Assembly: GCA_030609055.1 (NCBI GenBank)
Contig: JAUWCZ010000016.1
Span: 1-34,149, forward strand
DNA length: 34,149 nt
DNA from: Chloroflexota bacterium
Lineage (GTDB): Bacteria > Chloroflexota > Anaerolineae > Anaerolineales > UBA11858
Direction: 5' to 3'
Position 1 is the first letter of the stretch. Each line of letters opens with the position of its first letter. The notes beneath the pieces were generated by a model, which was given only the letters and a program-made list of their open reading frames with translations, was not told where the DNA came from and did no database searches. The position numbers and the translations under genes were made by a program. Positions 8,219-16,694 of the stretch are shown here, one piece after another.

Positions 8219-8863
8219 TTAGTTGTCTTGATCCAGTGTTTGATAATTAAGAGGTGTTTTTAATCCCTGAAGCAGCAATTTGAGATTGGTTTTAACATGA
8301 CGTTTGATGTCGATTTTATCCGGATCATAAAACCAGAGGATAACTGTCCCTTCTAGCATAGAACCGATGGCGATAGCTGCTTCCAGCTCGCTATCGGCAT
8401 GTAGTTCTCCCCTGTCTAGTCCTTGTTTGATCAGTGAGGTCAGAATATCCATATGTCTTTGATAGTATTTTGAGATAGTATTTTTTACTGATTCTTGGCG
8501 AAAAGCGAGCGCAACAAAATCGTAAAACAAAGGCATCCACTTGAGCATCTTTACCATATCTTCAGAGATTCGTTCTACGTAGGTTTCCAGACGCTCGTCA
8601 ATGGATCGAGGATCCGTTAGCAAGGTCTGGATGTCCTTGATTTCTGGCTCGAAGATCCTCTCCAATAGATGAATAATAAGCGAGTCCTTGCTATCAAAAT
8701 ACCAGTATAAGGAGCCTTTACTCAATCCTGAGGTTTCAGCGATATCCGACATGCGAGTTTTATGAAATCCATCTTCTGTAAATGTCTTCATAGCCGCGTC
8801 TAGGATCTGGTTTTTTCTTTCTTCTGTAAGGTCTTTTTTGGGAGACATAGGGATCATATCCAC
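8219..8863 (-). CDS. TetR/AcrR-family regulator, probable autorepressor of the exporter unit
   Basis: 214 residues. The N-terminal helix-turn-helix (about 15-62) shows RKNQILDAAMKTFTEDGF, then SDIAETSGLSKGSLYWYFDSK, the textbook TetR_N domain. The rest is an all-helical ligand domain, residues 75-200, of CecR/AcrR style. It is first in the nine-gene minus-strand unit. An inverted repeat ACTGAC-CA-GTCAGT at 8875-8888 lies between its promoter and its start codon, so it very likely represses its own operon and is released by a compound handled by the exporter. The start is uncertain: GTG 8863, ATG 8857 and ATG 8848 are all in frame and none has a good Shine-Dalgarno sequence. Confidence 0.9.
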   Translation of the reverse strand: MDMIPMSPKKDLTEERKNQILDAAMKTFTEDGFHKTRMSDIAETSGLSKGSLYWYFDSKDSLIIHLLERIFEPEIKDIQTLLTDPRSIDERLETYVERISEDMVKMLKWMPLFYDFVALAFRQESVKNTISKYYQRHMDILTSLIKQGLDRGELHADSELEAAIAIGSMLEGTVILWFYDPDKIDIKRHVKTNLKLLLQGLKTPLNYQTLDQDN

Positions 8864-8874
8864 TTGAATAGTAA

Positions 8875-8888
8875 ACTGACCAGTCAGT
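8875..8888 (-). promoter_or_regulatory. TetR-type operator
   Basis: Perfect 6-bp inverted repeat ACTGAC-CA-GTCAGT. Its edge touches the predicted transcription start (about 8889, minus strand). The TGAC/GTCA half-sites are typical of TetR/AcrR operators. Bound repressor would block RNA polymerase at the start site. Confidence 0.75.
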
Positions 8889-8895
8889 CAATAAT

Positions 8896-8924
8896 ATCAT
8901 AAAAGGATAAACCAGGATTGTCAA
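8896..8924 (-). promoter_or_regulatory. Consensus sigma-70 promoter of the tetR-exporter unit
   Basis: On the minus strand, TTGACA (8919-8924) is separated by exactly 17 bp from TATGAT (8896-8901). The start site is expected near 8889. No other recognisable promoter was found between here and 2760, so it probably drives the whole nine-gene unit. Confidence 0.85.
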
Positions 8925-9028
8925 GAGGGGGATCAATATGCTGATACGATCCAATGAAGTTATTTGATCTATAAATAAACTGGGATTGGGAGGGAAATTG
9001 ATTGGGATTTGTTTTTATTAGTGATCTA

Positions 9029-12000
9029 TTAGGAGATGGCAGAAATTGTAGTATTTCGACCAGCTTGTTTTGCCTGAAACATGTATTGGTCAGCTTCATT
9101 AATCAGGCCCATTAAATCGCCGATATCGTTATTGAGCTCACTGACCCCTACACTGATGGTCATTTCAATTTTATGAGAATTCATCTGGACGGGATATTTA
9201 ACGACATTTTTTCGAATCCGCTCTGCTACCTGGACAGCAGTCCGAAGGGGAGTTTCCGGCAGGATAATGACAAATTCTTCTCCTCCGATCCGGGAAAATA
9301 TATCAATTTTTCGGATAACTTCCTGGCAGCAGGCGACTACTTTTTGGAGTACGAGATCTCCAACTTCATGTCCATAGGTATCATTAACCTGCTTAAATTG
9401 ATCCAGATCAAAAAATATCACTGAAAGAGGACTGTTGAACCGCTTTGCCCGATCAAACTCGTATCGACCCCATTGGTCAAGCCCCCGTCGGTTGAAGATT
9501 GAGGTAAGCGGATCCGTGATAGCTAGCGCCTGAATCTCTTTATGCAGCTGGGCGTTGTGAATAGCGCTGGCTGTTGTCGCCGCAATGTTAGTCAGGATCT
9601 TAAGGTCGTTCTCAGTGAAGAGTTCCGCCTCAGTTCTGGCAAGGAAAATCACGCCCAGCACTCCATCCTGGGTCGGTAGTGGTGCTGCGATGGCAGACTG
9701 AAGTGGCGTGATTGTTCGGTCTATTTTTTGCTTTTCCGATAAGATTAAACCTGCCTTGTTCTTCAGGGTTAGTGGTTGATTCTGCAGGTATGACGAGACA
9801 GGTAAGAATTCTTGGAGATCAAGGGGATATTCTTCATCAAATAGAGATCCATCACCAAAGTCTGCTTTTTTATGGAGAACTTTTCTATCTTCATCGGCCA
9901 GAAATAACGCTCCAAGTGTCGTTGAGGGTATTGCGTTTACTGCTCCTTCCAGGATTTTCGACAGGAGATCATCGAGTTTTAAAGTTGTGACCAGGGTTGA
10001 GGTAGCTTCATGAAGCGCGCCTAATTCACGGGCATGTTGTTGAACTTGTTGAAATAACCGGGAATTGCTCAGAGCTATAGAGGCTTGACCGGCAAATGCG
10101 GAGAGTGTTTCGGCATGTTCATCCTGATAAAATTGGCGGCTATGATTATTCAGGGATAAGAAGCCAACCACCTCATCTACATCGAGGATAGGTGCGCCTG
10201 CCCAGGATAACACCTTTGCTGTTGAGAGTGTCTTGACCCAATCTGGACTATCTTGTGTATCCGGGATGATAAGTGGTCTTCTTGTTTCAGTCATTTTCTG
10301 TAAAGTACTGAACCTGGAAATTATAAAGGGTGTGTGAAAGATCTCATCCGGATCTCCAATAAGAATCTCCTGGTAGCCTTGCTGCCGAACAACCCGGGCA
10401 ACCCCTTCCTCAACCAGCATTAAATTTGCGGAGTGGTAGGGAATCACTGATGCTATCTGGGTTAATATTTGATCCAGGACAACTTCAAGATCCAGGGATG
10501 ATTGAATGACCCGACCGGTATGCTGCAGCGCTTGAGCCAGTTTCCTTTGCTTGCGTTCAGCTTCGAAAGTCCGGGCATTATTGATCGCTATTGCAGCTTG
10601 ATTACTGAGTAGATCCAGAACTTGGAGAAATTGATCGTCTAGCTCACCCGGCTCAATGAAGGATACATTCATTACTCCGATTACTTTTCTGTGAAATATA
10701 AGCGGGAGGCTAACTAAAGAACCGGTTTTCCAGGTATCTTGGAGGGTTTCTTCTCCTTGAATATCCGGTACCAGAATCCGTTCACCCCTCCTGACTGTCT
10801 CATAAAACAAGCTGTTCATATCTGGAAGATGAACAGGATCGCGCTGGACATCTTCCGCGTATTTCACAGCTCCAAATTCCAGCATATTTCCATCATAAAG
10901 GAGTATGTGCCCATCACGAGCAGAAACCAACTGTAACACCTGTTCAAGGATACTCTCAAGCACTTGTTTTAATTCGAGATTATCAGATAGCCGAAGATTT
11001 GCTTTCCGCAAAGAATCTGCCAAAATCCGTTGCTCTCTCTCGACCTGGAGGAATTGGAGATTCAGGATAGCCGTAGCTGCCTGATCAGCCAGTAATCGGA
11101 GGATAATTTTTTCTTCCTCTGGAAAATCTCGAACAGATGCAAACCAGATATTCAATACACCAATCACTTCTGAGGCGGCTTTGAGAGAGAATGATATCAA
11201 TGCTTCTTGTTGATCCGCTGTCGCAGGACTATGCTTTGCCAGGTCGGATATATAAAGATCCTGATGGGTTTCAGCGACTGTTCTGGCGATTTCCGCTTCA
11301 CCGACGTGTGAAAAGGGTAGGGATTGCTGTTTATTTTTCCCCAGTGAAATGAAGAAATCAAGAGTTTGGTTTCTATAAAGATAGATATTTGTATCGTAGG
11401 CAGGGGTTAATTCAAGGATTTGCGATAAAACGGTTTGTAAACCAGTCTCCAGATGGCTGCTGGAAGAGATATTAGTGCTTATTTTTTGGAGAGAATCCAG
11501 CTCCTTGGCCCGCAGATTCAAATGTTCTTCTATGAGTTTCTTATAAAATGTGGATCCTAGAGTTTGAGCGATACTATTGTAAGTTTTCAGTTCCAACTGG
11601 TCCCAAATGATATCCGCTTGAATATCTTCAAATCCGATAAAACCCCATAAGGCTTTATTGGTATAGATGGGAAACACCGCATAATTTCCATTCTCAAAAC
11701 AAGCTAATTGAGAGCGAGTATCAGGTAAAAGATTGGTGAGAGATCCGCTAAACGGGATACCATCTTCTGCTGTTCTGATCCAGCTCTGGATTTGGGAGGA
11801 GAGGTCTAATTGGTTTTGATAAGGCACTTGCGGATCATCTGTTTCAGCATCAGACCAGTGATGGTGTATTCGGCCAGAATAATTCACCGTGCCGTTTCCT
11901 TGTAACTGGAACAGGAAGATGTGATCTAAGTTGGCTGCCATACCAATTGCTTGGATTAGATCAGGAAGCTTATCCATCCAGGCCTGGGTAGAAATTAAAT

Positions 12001-12442
12001 CAGTTGTGAGGAGGTTAACGGTCTCCAGCAATCGAGATAACTGGGATAAAAACTGATTGTTTTCTGTAAGGACATCAAGCTCAAACCGGGTTTTTACTTG
12101 CAGATCTCGTATATGTCCGATCAGCATGCCAGAAATAACCAGCAAAGAGAAGCCAACCAGGTGTTGGAATAGCAGGAGGTTTATTTTTCCGGAATATGCA
12201 GGATGCAAAAGATTTAGTAATAGATGGATTGTAATACTTAGAAAGGCAGCAGCAGCACCGAAGCTCATTCCCAGAGACCAACCGGTAACCAGGACTGGTA
12301 GGGCACCCAAGGCTATTAATACCCAGGATGTATCAGCCCTTGAAAAAAAGATCAATCCGCCGATGTAAATCATCCAGCTCAGGATGATCATTATCCACTC
12401 GGAGGGATCTAATTTATAACCTTGTTTTAACTTTACCCTCAT
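9029..12442 (-). CDS. Membrane-bound multi-GAF diguanylate cyclase
   Basis: 1137 residues. An N-terminal membrane block of about four helices (16-110) precedes five consecutive GAF-like domains (about 155-300, 325-465, 485-625, 650-795 and 815-965) joined by helical linkers. A C-terminal GGDEF domain spans about 970-1130. The active site is GGEEF (1053-1057) and the metal-site segment is FFDLDQFKQVN near 1010-1020. An RxxD inhibitory I-site, RKID (1044-1047), lies five residues before GGEEF, so product inhibition by c-di-GMP is expected. No EAL or HD-GYP domain is present. It should make c-di-GMP in response to small molecules or redox cues sensed by the GAFs. It follows the permease gene by 56 nt and has no strong Shine-Dalgarno sequence. 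Confidence 0.92.
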   Translation of the reverse strand: MRVKLKQGYKLDPSEWIMIILSWMIYIGGLIFFSRADTSWVLIALGALPVLVTGWSLGMSFGAAAAFLSITIHLLLNLLHPAYSGKINLLLFQHLVGFSLLVISGMLIGHIRDLQVKTRFELDVLTENNQFLSQLSRLLETVNLLTTDLISTQAWMDKLPDLIQAIGMAANLDHIFLFQLQGNGTVNYSGRIHHHWSDAETDDPQVPYQNQLDLSSQIQSWIRTAEDGIPFSGSLTNLLPDTRSQLACFENGNYAVFPIYTNKALWGFIGFEDIQADIIWDQLELKTYNSIAQTLGSTFYKKLIEEHLNLRAKELDSLQKISTNISSSSHLETGLQTVLSQILELTPAYDTNIYLYRNQTLDFFISLGKNKQQSLPFSHVGEAEIARTVAETHQDLYISDLAKHSPATADQQEALISFSLKAASEVIGVLNIWFASVRDFPEEEKIILRLLADQAATAILNLQFLQVEREQRILADSLRKANLRLSDNLELKQVLESILEQVLQLVSARDGHILLYDGNMLEFGAVKYAEDVQRDPVHLPDMNSLFYETVRRGERILVPDIQGEETLQDTWKTGSLVSLPLIFHRKVIGVMNVSFIEPGELDDQFLQVLDLLSNQAAIAINNARTFEAERKQRKLAQALQHTGRVIQSSLDLEVVLDQILTQIASVIPYHSANLMLVEEGVARVVRQQGYQEILIGDPDEIFHTPFIISRFSTLQKMTETRRPLIIPDTQDSPDWVKTLSTAKVLSWAGAPILDVDEVVGFLSLNNHSRQFYQDEHAETLSAFAGQASIALSNSRLFQQVQQHARELGALHEATSTLVTTLKLDDLLSKILEGAVNAIPSTTLGALFLADEDRKVLHKKADFGDGSLFDEEYPLDLQEFLPVSSYLQNQPLTLKNKAGLILSEKQKIDRTITPLQSAIAAPLPTQDGVLGVIFLARTEAELFTENDLKILTNIAATTASAIHNAQLHKEIQALAITDPLTSIFNRRGLDQWGRYEFDRAKRFNSPLSVIFFDLDQFKQVNDTYGHEVGDLVLQKVVACCQEVIRKIDIFSRIGGEEFVIILPETPLRTAVQVAERIRKNVVKYPVQMNSHKIEMTISVGVSELNNDIGDLMGLINEADQYMFQAKQAGRNTTISAIS

Positions 12443-12470
12443 GCGCTTTTCAGATTTCTCGTTTTTATTT

Positions 12471-12494
12471 CAATAACCAAACAATAGGTTATTG
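12471..12494. repeat. Inverted repeat between permease and diguanylate cyclase genes
   Basis: CAATAACC and GGTTATTG form a perfect 8-bp stem with an 8-nt loop, just past the permease stop codon and inside the cyclase leader. No U-tract follows on the minus strand, so it may stabilise or partly attenuate the mRNA rather than end it. Confidence 0.55.
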
Positions 12495-12498
12495 AGTG

Positions 12499-14193
12499 CT
12501 AGAACCGTAAAAACAGCCATAGTGAAGAGAGGCTGACAGTGATAATCAGGGCAGGAAAACCTTTCTGGAGGAAATACTTATAGGTGATTCTGTACCCTGC
12601 GCGCTCAGATATTCCCGCGGTAATCATATTCGCAGAAGCGCCGATCAAAGATCCATTTCCTCCCATAGCCGCTCCTATCGAGAGACAATAATATAAAACT
12701 TTGGTTTCCGCTCCAGGTACTATTTGGGACAAGTAAGCAATCACTGGCAGCATTGCAGCAGTAAAGGGGATGTTTGCAACTATCATTGAGAGGAAGGCAC
12801 TTAACCAAATAACAACGATCATTGCCAGGATCAGGTTTTCACCAATTAAATTTCCTATCTGTGAGGCGATGATACTGATCAACCCAACTTCCTGAATAGC
12901 ACCTACGACAATAAATAGGGACATAAAAAAGACCAAAGTTGTCCAATCCACAGCTCCAATCATTTCCTCAATATCAGGGCGGATCCAAATCAGCAGGGCG
13001 GAGGCTCCGATTAAGGCAGTTACAGATGGAGGGAGATGAATAGCCTCCCCAAAGATAAAGAGCAGCAGCATTCCGCCACCAATCCAGCCGGCTTTTTTCA
13101 GATTGTCTGGATTAGTTATTTTTCCCCTTTCCGCCAGCTTTTCTAATAGCGCAGGTGAGCTGGATTTAGCCTCTGATAAGTCCTTTCGGTATGTAAACCA
13201 GCTGTATATGACCAAACCAACAAATGCCAGGAACACTCCCGGTGTAAGATTGAATAAAAAGTCGTTAAATGTGATCTCGCCGAAGGACCCGATCATAATG
13301 TTTGTAGGTGTGCCGATTAATGTACTGACACCGATCACATTTGAAGCGAACACTTCCGGAATTAACAGGACAAGGGGAGAGATATTTAATGCCAATGCAA
13401 TTTGGACCGTTATCGGAGTCATTAATAACATGGTGGTCACATTATCGAGGAAAGCTGAAGCAATGCCTGTAATAAGCATTAACACCGAGAGTAGAACCCA
13501 CATCCGTCCCCCTGAAATACGATAAGCAAAATATGCCAGCCAATGGAAAATGCCTGTATTTTCAACAACTGCTATGACTATCATCATACCCATAATCAGA
13601 AAGATAACATTCCAGTCAATGTAGGAAATTGCTTGTGAGAAATTGAAAATGTGTAGGCTCTCAGTGATCGGTTTTCCAAGGTAGCTGATGGCAAGCAAGA
13701 GACTGGCGCCTGCAAAAGCTGCCAATGTGTTCTGCAATAAGCCGGTTGCAATCAATGCCAACACCAGGATAAATACAAATCCTGCGATCCAAAAGGCAGT
13801 TGTGATTTCCCGTTCCATGATAATTGTGGAAAGGGAGAGAGAATTCCCGGATTTAACGGTAATCAGCTCGTTATCATTGAGGTTGAGTTTAAATTGGCGG
13901 AAGTGAGGTCGGTTAAATACGAGTGTTATTTGATCTGGGAGAGGTTCCGGTGACTGGATTGCAAAGCGCCCATCCGACTGGGTAATCGCTGATGTGAGAG
14001 TATTTGGAGTTGATTCTGACAACAGGGAAATTGTGACGCCTTTTACAGGCTGACCATGAGAATCCTGGATACTGCCAAAGATCCAGGGCTGATCAAGTGA
14101 CTCTGACCCAGCAGAAATTTCCTCCATGGGGAGGAGGACCAATAACGATACAAATAGTGTAAGGATCAAAAAAGTCAGTATTCTTCGAACCAC
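12499..14193 (-). CDS. SLC13/ArsB-like ion permease with N-terminal carboxypeptidase-regulatory-like domain
   Basis: 564 residues. A signal-peptide-like N-terminus (about 1-29) is followed by a small beta-sandwich domain, about 33-125, starting with GSIQDSHGQPVKGVTISLL. This is typical of CarboxypepD_reg-like folds, and it would lie outside the membrane. The rest, from about 135, is an ion-transporter-superfamily permease with 10-12 helices and a conserved repeat around FLDNVTTMLLMTPITVQIA and GANMI-like motifs (here SLIGASANMITAGI). Such proteins carry anions (sulfate, dicarboxylates, arsenite) or exchange Na+/H+; the substrate is not readable. The start is GTG at 14193 with GAGGAAA 7 nt upstream. 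It lies 115 nt behind the UspA gene. Confidence 0.85.
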   Translation of the reverse strand: MVRRILTFLILTLFVSLLVLLPMEEISAGSESLDQPWIFGSIQDSHGQPVKGVTISLLSESTPNTLTSAITQSDGRFAIQSPEPLPDQITLVFNRPHFRQFKLNLNDNELITVKSGNSLSLSTIIMEREITTAFWIAGFVFILVLALIATGLLQNTLAAFAGASLLLAISYLGKPITESLHIFNFSQAISYIDWNVIFLIMGMMIVIAVVENTGIFHWLAYFAYRISGGRMWVLLSVLMLITGIASAFLDNVTTMLLMTPITVQIALALNISPLVLLIPEVFASNVIGVSTLIGTPTNIMIGSFGEITFNDFLFNLTPGVFLAFVGLVIYSWFTYRKDLSEAKSSSPALLEKLAERGKITNPDNLKKAGWIGGGMLLLFIFGEAIHLPPSVTALIGASALLIWIRPDIEEMIGAVDWTTLVFFMSLFIVVGAIQEVGLISIIASQIGNLIGENLILAMIVVIWLSAFLSMIVANIPFTAAMLPVIAYLSQIVPGAETKVLYYCLSIGAAMGGNGSLIGASANMITAGISERAGYRITYKYFLQKGFPALIITVSLSSLWLFLRF

Positions 14194-14308
14194 CTGATGG
14201 TTTCCTCGTATAGTTATAAGATTGAACTATGTATGTGTCCCGGTTCTGGTAAGCCTATCTAAGTTGATCCAAAATAAGTTTATGAACAAAATACCTTGAT
14301 TAAAGAAT

Positions 14309-14740
14309 CTATGAAGAGAGGATCACCGATGCCTGGCAGATATCAGTTATTCGATCTGTGAAAGCTTTCAGACGTTCATTTGAAAGCAAATTGTCCTCTT
14401 GTTCTTCCTGAGGGCGTCCTAGGACAACATAACTGGGATCCAGCTCTTCACAATAGGAAATGATCTCATCGGCTACCTGCCCATCCCGGATAACACCCTC
14501 GGATGATACGTTTTTCTCCGTGGCTTGTTCTTGTGCACCCAGAAGAATAAACTCACCCATTTCTTCCATTTCCTGAGAGATATGATTGGTTTTGCTACTG
14601 GTGGAACGAGAGAGAAAATCTAAATTAACAACATAAAGGAAGTAAATTGTTTCCCCAATATCACGCGCTAATTGGATCGAAGTGGTAATGGTTGACTGAC
14701 TGGAGGGACCTCCTCGGATAGCGCATAGGATTCCCGGCAT
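14309..14740 (-). CDS. Universal stress protein (UspA) family
   Basis: 143 residues with a Usp alpha/beta fold: ILCAIRGGPSS at the N-terminus, an IYFLYVV strand, and PSYVVLGRP followed by a final ASVILSS strand. The G-x2-G-x9-G(S/T) nucleotide motif of ATP-binding Usps is not seen after VVLGRP, so it is probably the non-ATP-binding type. AAGGAGC lies about 6 nt before the ATG. It precedes the SLC13-like permease on the same strand; Usp proteins often sit beside and modulate ion transporters, so a regulatory link is plausible but inferred. Confidence 0.82.
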   Translation of the reverse strand: MPGILCAIRGGPSSQSTITTSIQLARDIGETIYFLYVVNLDFLSRSTSSKTNHISQEMEEMGEFILLGAQEQATEKNVSSEGVIRDGQVADEIISYCEELDPSYVVLGRPQEEQEDNLLSNERLKAFTDRITDICQASVILSS

Positions 14741-14815
14741 GGATAGCTCCTTCCTGAATGGGTTGGGTGATCTTTGCCTTAAACTATCGCACCAATAACT
14801 GGAAATTCCCCTTGA

Positions 14816-14821
14816 ATTATA
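14816..14821 (-). promoter_or_regulatory. Possible -10 box of the uspA-permease unit
   Basis: A perfect TATAAT on the minus strand, 75 nt before the UspA start. No good -35 hexamer is found 16-18 bp upstream, so it is a candidate only. Confidence 0.35.
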
Positions 14822-14868
14822 ACTTGTGATCTGGTTTTAAACTCACCCTACTTACGAAAATGACAGGT

Positions 14869-15747
14869 CTATTGAGGTGTGGGAGTGGGAGTCGGCGTGA
14901 GTGTAAGGTTTTCAGCCTCGGAAGAGGTTGGTGTGGGAGGATTAGCTGAATCTCCCAGCTGAAATTGGGGGAGGCCCGTGATGCCTAACTGCCAGGCCAA
15001 CTCTAATTTCTCCGCTGCTAAAGCAGGCTTGGCAGGCAGGTCAATAATCACCTGATCAACGAGATCTAACATCTCCGAGATAACCTCCTGCTGAAAACTT
15101 GGTATATCTTCCCTGAGGAAAAGTAAGTCATTTTTTGCTATAGTAAGTGTTTCTTCTGCAAGACCGAAATTGGCATGCAGTAAAAACTGATTGGCGTGGG
15201 ATAACAGATCGAGAATTCTTAACAACTCGATTTCCTGACGAATCCAATTTGAGCTGATTTGTGCGGAAGCCAATGTTTCTAACAACCGGGTGTTAGAAGA
15301 TTGATTTGCTTGAAGTGTGGATAGAATCTGAGGATACAGAGTGATAATACTACTGCTGGCATCTAGGGTTGCCTGGGCTGATGATGAAGCGGTATTTAGT
15401 TTTTGAAGCTCTTCTTCCATAAATACCAAAGTGGATTGATAGGAATATATTTCATTCGCCAATAAAGTCTGGTTATGCACCAGGGTTTTTTCCAACCTGG
15501 TGATTTGAGATTCGCCCGCTTCCTGGGTCTCCCTCACATTAATCCGGGTTAAGCTCTCAGTTTTTGGCTGAAGGAGTTTTAAATCCAGGGTTGGAATTAC
15601 GCCAAGTGCACCGTAATATACTCCAGCACCAAGGAGCACAGCCAGGATTACAGTTAAGAGGAGGCGTAGTATGATTACGCCAATCGACTTTATGGGGTTA
15701 GGCTTTGATTTTTCAGTCTCAGGTGGAGGATTTTTCTTTAGATCCAT
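14869..15747 (-). CDS. Membrane-anchored coiled-coil protein of unknown function
   Basis: 292 residues. A short cytoplasmic N-terminus rich in Lys and Pro, one membrane helix (about 24-48), then a long helical extracytoplasmic region (about 60-250) with Gln/Leu/Ser-rich heptads predicted to form coiled coil. The tail is low-complexity Pro/Thr and ends TPTPTPTPQ, a style common in secreted proteins of Anaerolineae. No enzymatic motif is visible. No Shine-Dalgarno sequence precedes the ATG, and a 13-nt palindrome CAATTTTAAATTG (15769-15781) lies in the leader. It may be an envelope spacer or a partner of an envelope complex; I do not recognise it. Confidence 0.7.
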   Translation of the reverse strand: MDLKKNPPPETEKSKPNPIKSIGVIILRLLLTVILAVLLGAGVYYGALGVIPTLDLKLLQPKTESLTRINVRETQEAGESQITRLEKTLVHNQTLLANEIYSYQSTLVFMEEELQKLNTASSSAQATLDASSSIITLYPQILSTLQANQSSNTRLLETLASAQISSNWIRQEIELLRILDLLSHANQFLLHANFGLAEETLTIAKNDLLFLREDIPSFQQEVISEMLDLVDQVIIDLPAKPALAAEKLELAWQLGITGLPQFQLGDSANPPTPTSSEAENLTLTPTPTPTPQ

Positions 15748-15803
15748 AATTATCTAACTCGATTAATCCAATTTTAAATTGAAAACTAACAAAGTCTCCG
15801 TAT

Positions 15804-15834
15804 AAAAAAAGCCGTTCCACAGGGTGAAACGGCT
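15804..15834 (-). terminator. Rho-independent terminator after rpmI
   Basis: On the minus strand AGCCGTTTCAC pairs with GTGGAACGGCT (11 bp with one G-U pair) around a 3-nt CCT loop, followed directly by seven T residues (15804-15810). It ends the rpoD-carD-rpmI transcript 20 nt past the rpmI stop codon. Confidence 0.9.
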
Positions 15835-15853
15835 GAGGATATCTTGAACAGTC

Positions 15854-16066
15854 TTAGCGGTCCAGATTGGGAGCAAGTCTTTTGATCTTTTTTTTCAGTC
15901 CGCTTGCTTTAACCTCATGCATTTTTTTCATTTCCTGTAAAGCTTGTTTGGATTTCCGACGTCGTAAGTGTCCGTGATGTCCTTTGGTCCGTAAGATTTT
16001 CCCGCCGCCGGTCTTACGAAAGCGTTTAGCAGTTGCTTGATGTGTTTTTATATTTTTTTTGCCCAT
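15854..16066 (-). CDS. rpmI: 50S ribosomal protein L35
   Basis: 70 residues, highly basic. The N-terminal KTHQATAKRFRKTGGGKILR matches the L35 hallmark KTHxGAAKRFKxTGxGKI, and the C-terminus ends LKKKIKRLAPNL like KRVKRLLPYL in other L35 proteins. L35 binds 23S rRNA in the large subunit. It is usually found in infC-rpmI-rplT; here it stands alone as last gene behind rpoD and carD, without rplT downstream. AGGAG lies 11 nt before the ATG, a little long. Confidence 0.93.
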   Translation of the reverse strand: MGKKNIKTHQATAKRFRKTGGGKILRTKGHHGHLRRRKSKQALQEMKKMHEVKASGLKKKIKRLAPNLDR

Positions 16067-16102
16067 AACTCAATTGTCTCCTGGAAAGTTCCCTTACTCT
16101 CT

Positions 16103-16627
16103 TTATTTTTTCCCAGATCGTTTTTCTGGCGGTTTAATTCTTCGCAGAATCTTATTCAGTTCCTTGTTGGCATCCTGTGTGGATATCTCTCTCGTGGCAG
16201 CCCATTCCGCAACGATTTTTTTCTTCAATCTGGAGTGTGCTCGCTGTTCTGTGGTGTTCAGTTTATCAGCTGCTCGTTTTCCATGCAAATCCCGCATCAA
16301 AGCGCAAAAACCCTCTAAGTTACCATCTGTGGTCACTTGGTTAATTCTATTCTTCCGAACGGTGTGTTTGCTGTCCATTAATTCCGGAGGAGATTCAAGG
16401 ATGGAAATGGCTTTTTGGAGTAACTTATCACTCACAACTGGACGGATCCGATCACCATCGATTTTATCAGTAGGAATCCAGTATTCACCATTCCTGGTTT
16501 GAACTTTATAGTATTCCTGGATTTCTCCTCCAAGGGACTTCTTTTCAATCCCTTCAACTTGCCCAACTCCATGATGAAGGTGGGATACCCAATCGCCTTT
16601 TGAAAAAGATAATTCTTCCTCTGACAT
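16103..16627 (-). CDS. CarD/CdnL-family RNA polymerase-binding regulator
   Basis: 174 residues. The N-terminal Tudor-like RNAP-interaction domain (about 1-60) starts FSKGDWVSHLHHGVGQVEGI, the conserved 'GDxVxHPxHGxGxV' pattern, followed by a helical C-terminal domain (about 65-170) that in relatives contacts the upstream edge of the -10 element. CarD stabilises open complexes of the housekeeping holoenzyme, so its place directly behind rpoD (67 nt) makes sense. GGAG lies about 7 nt before the ATG. The basic tail RRIKPPEKRSGKK is normal for the family. Confidence 0.9.
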   Translation of the reverse strand: MSEEELSFSKGDWVSHLHHGVGQVEGIEKKSLGGEIQEYYKVQTRNGEYWIPTDKIDGDRIRPVVSDKLLQKAISILESPPELMDSKHTVRKNRINQVTTDGNLEGFCALMRDLHGKRAADKLNTTEQRAHSRLKKKIVAEWAATREISTQDANKELNKILRRIKPPEKRSGKK

Positions 16628-16694
16628 ACCGGACTCCAGCTGATGAAACCTGATCTCGCCAGGTTTATCCAGTCAGCTATTTTATCATAGCTGT

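Noticed and set aside
12471-12494. CAATAACC inverted repeat as a terminator
   Set aside because: A perfect stem, but no T-tract on either strand directly after it, so kept only as a repeat.
14869-14900. TPTPTP coding repeat as a microsatellite of interest
   Set aside because: Short Thr-Pro tail of a secreted protein; common in this lineage and too short to be a phase-variable repeat.
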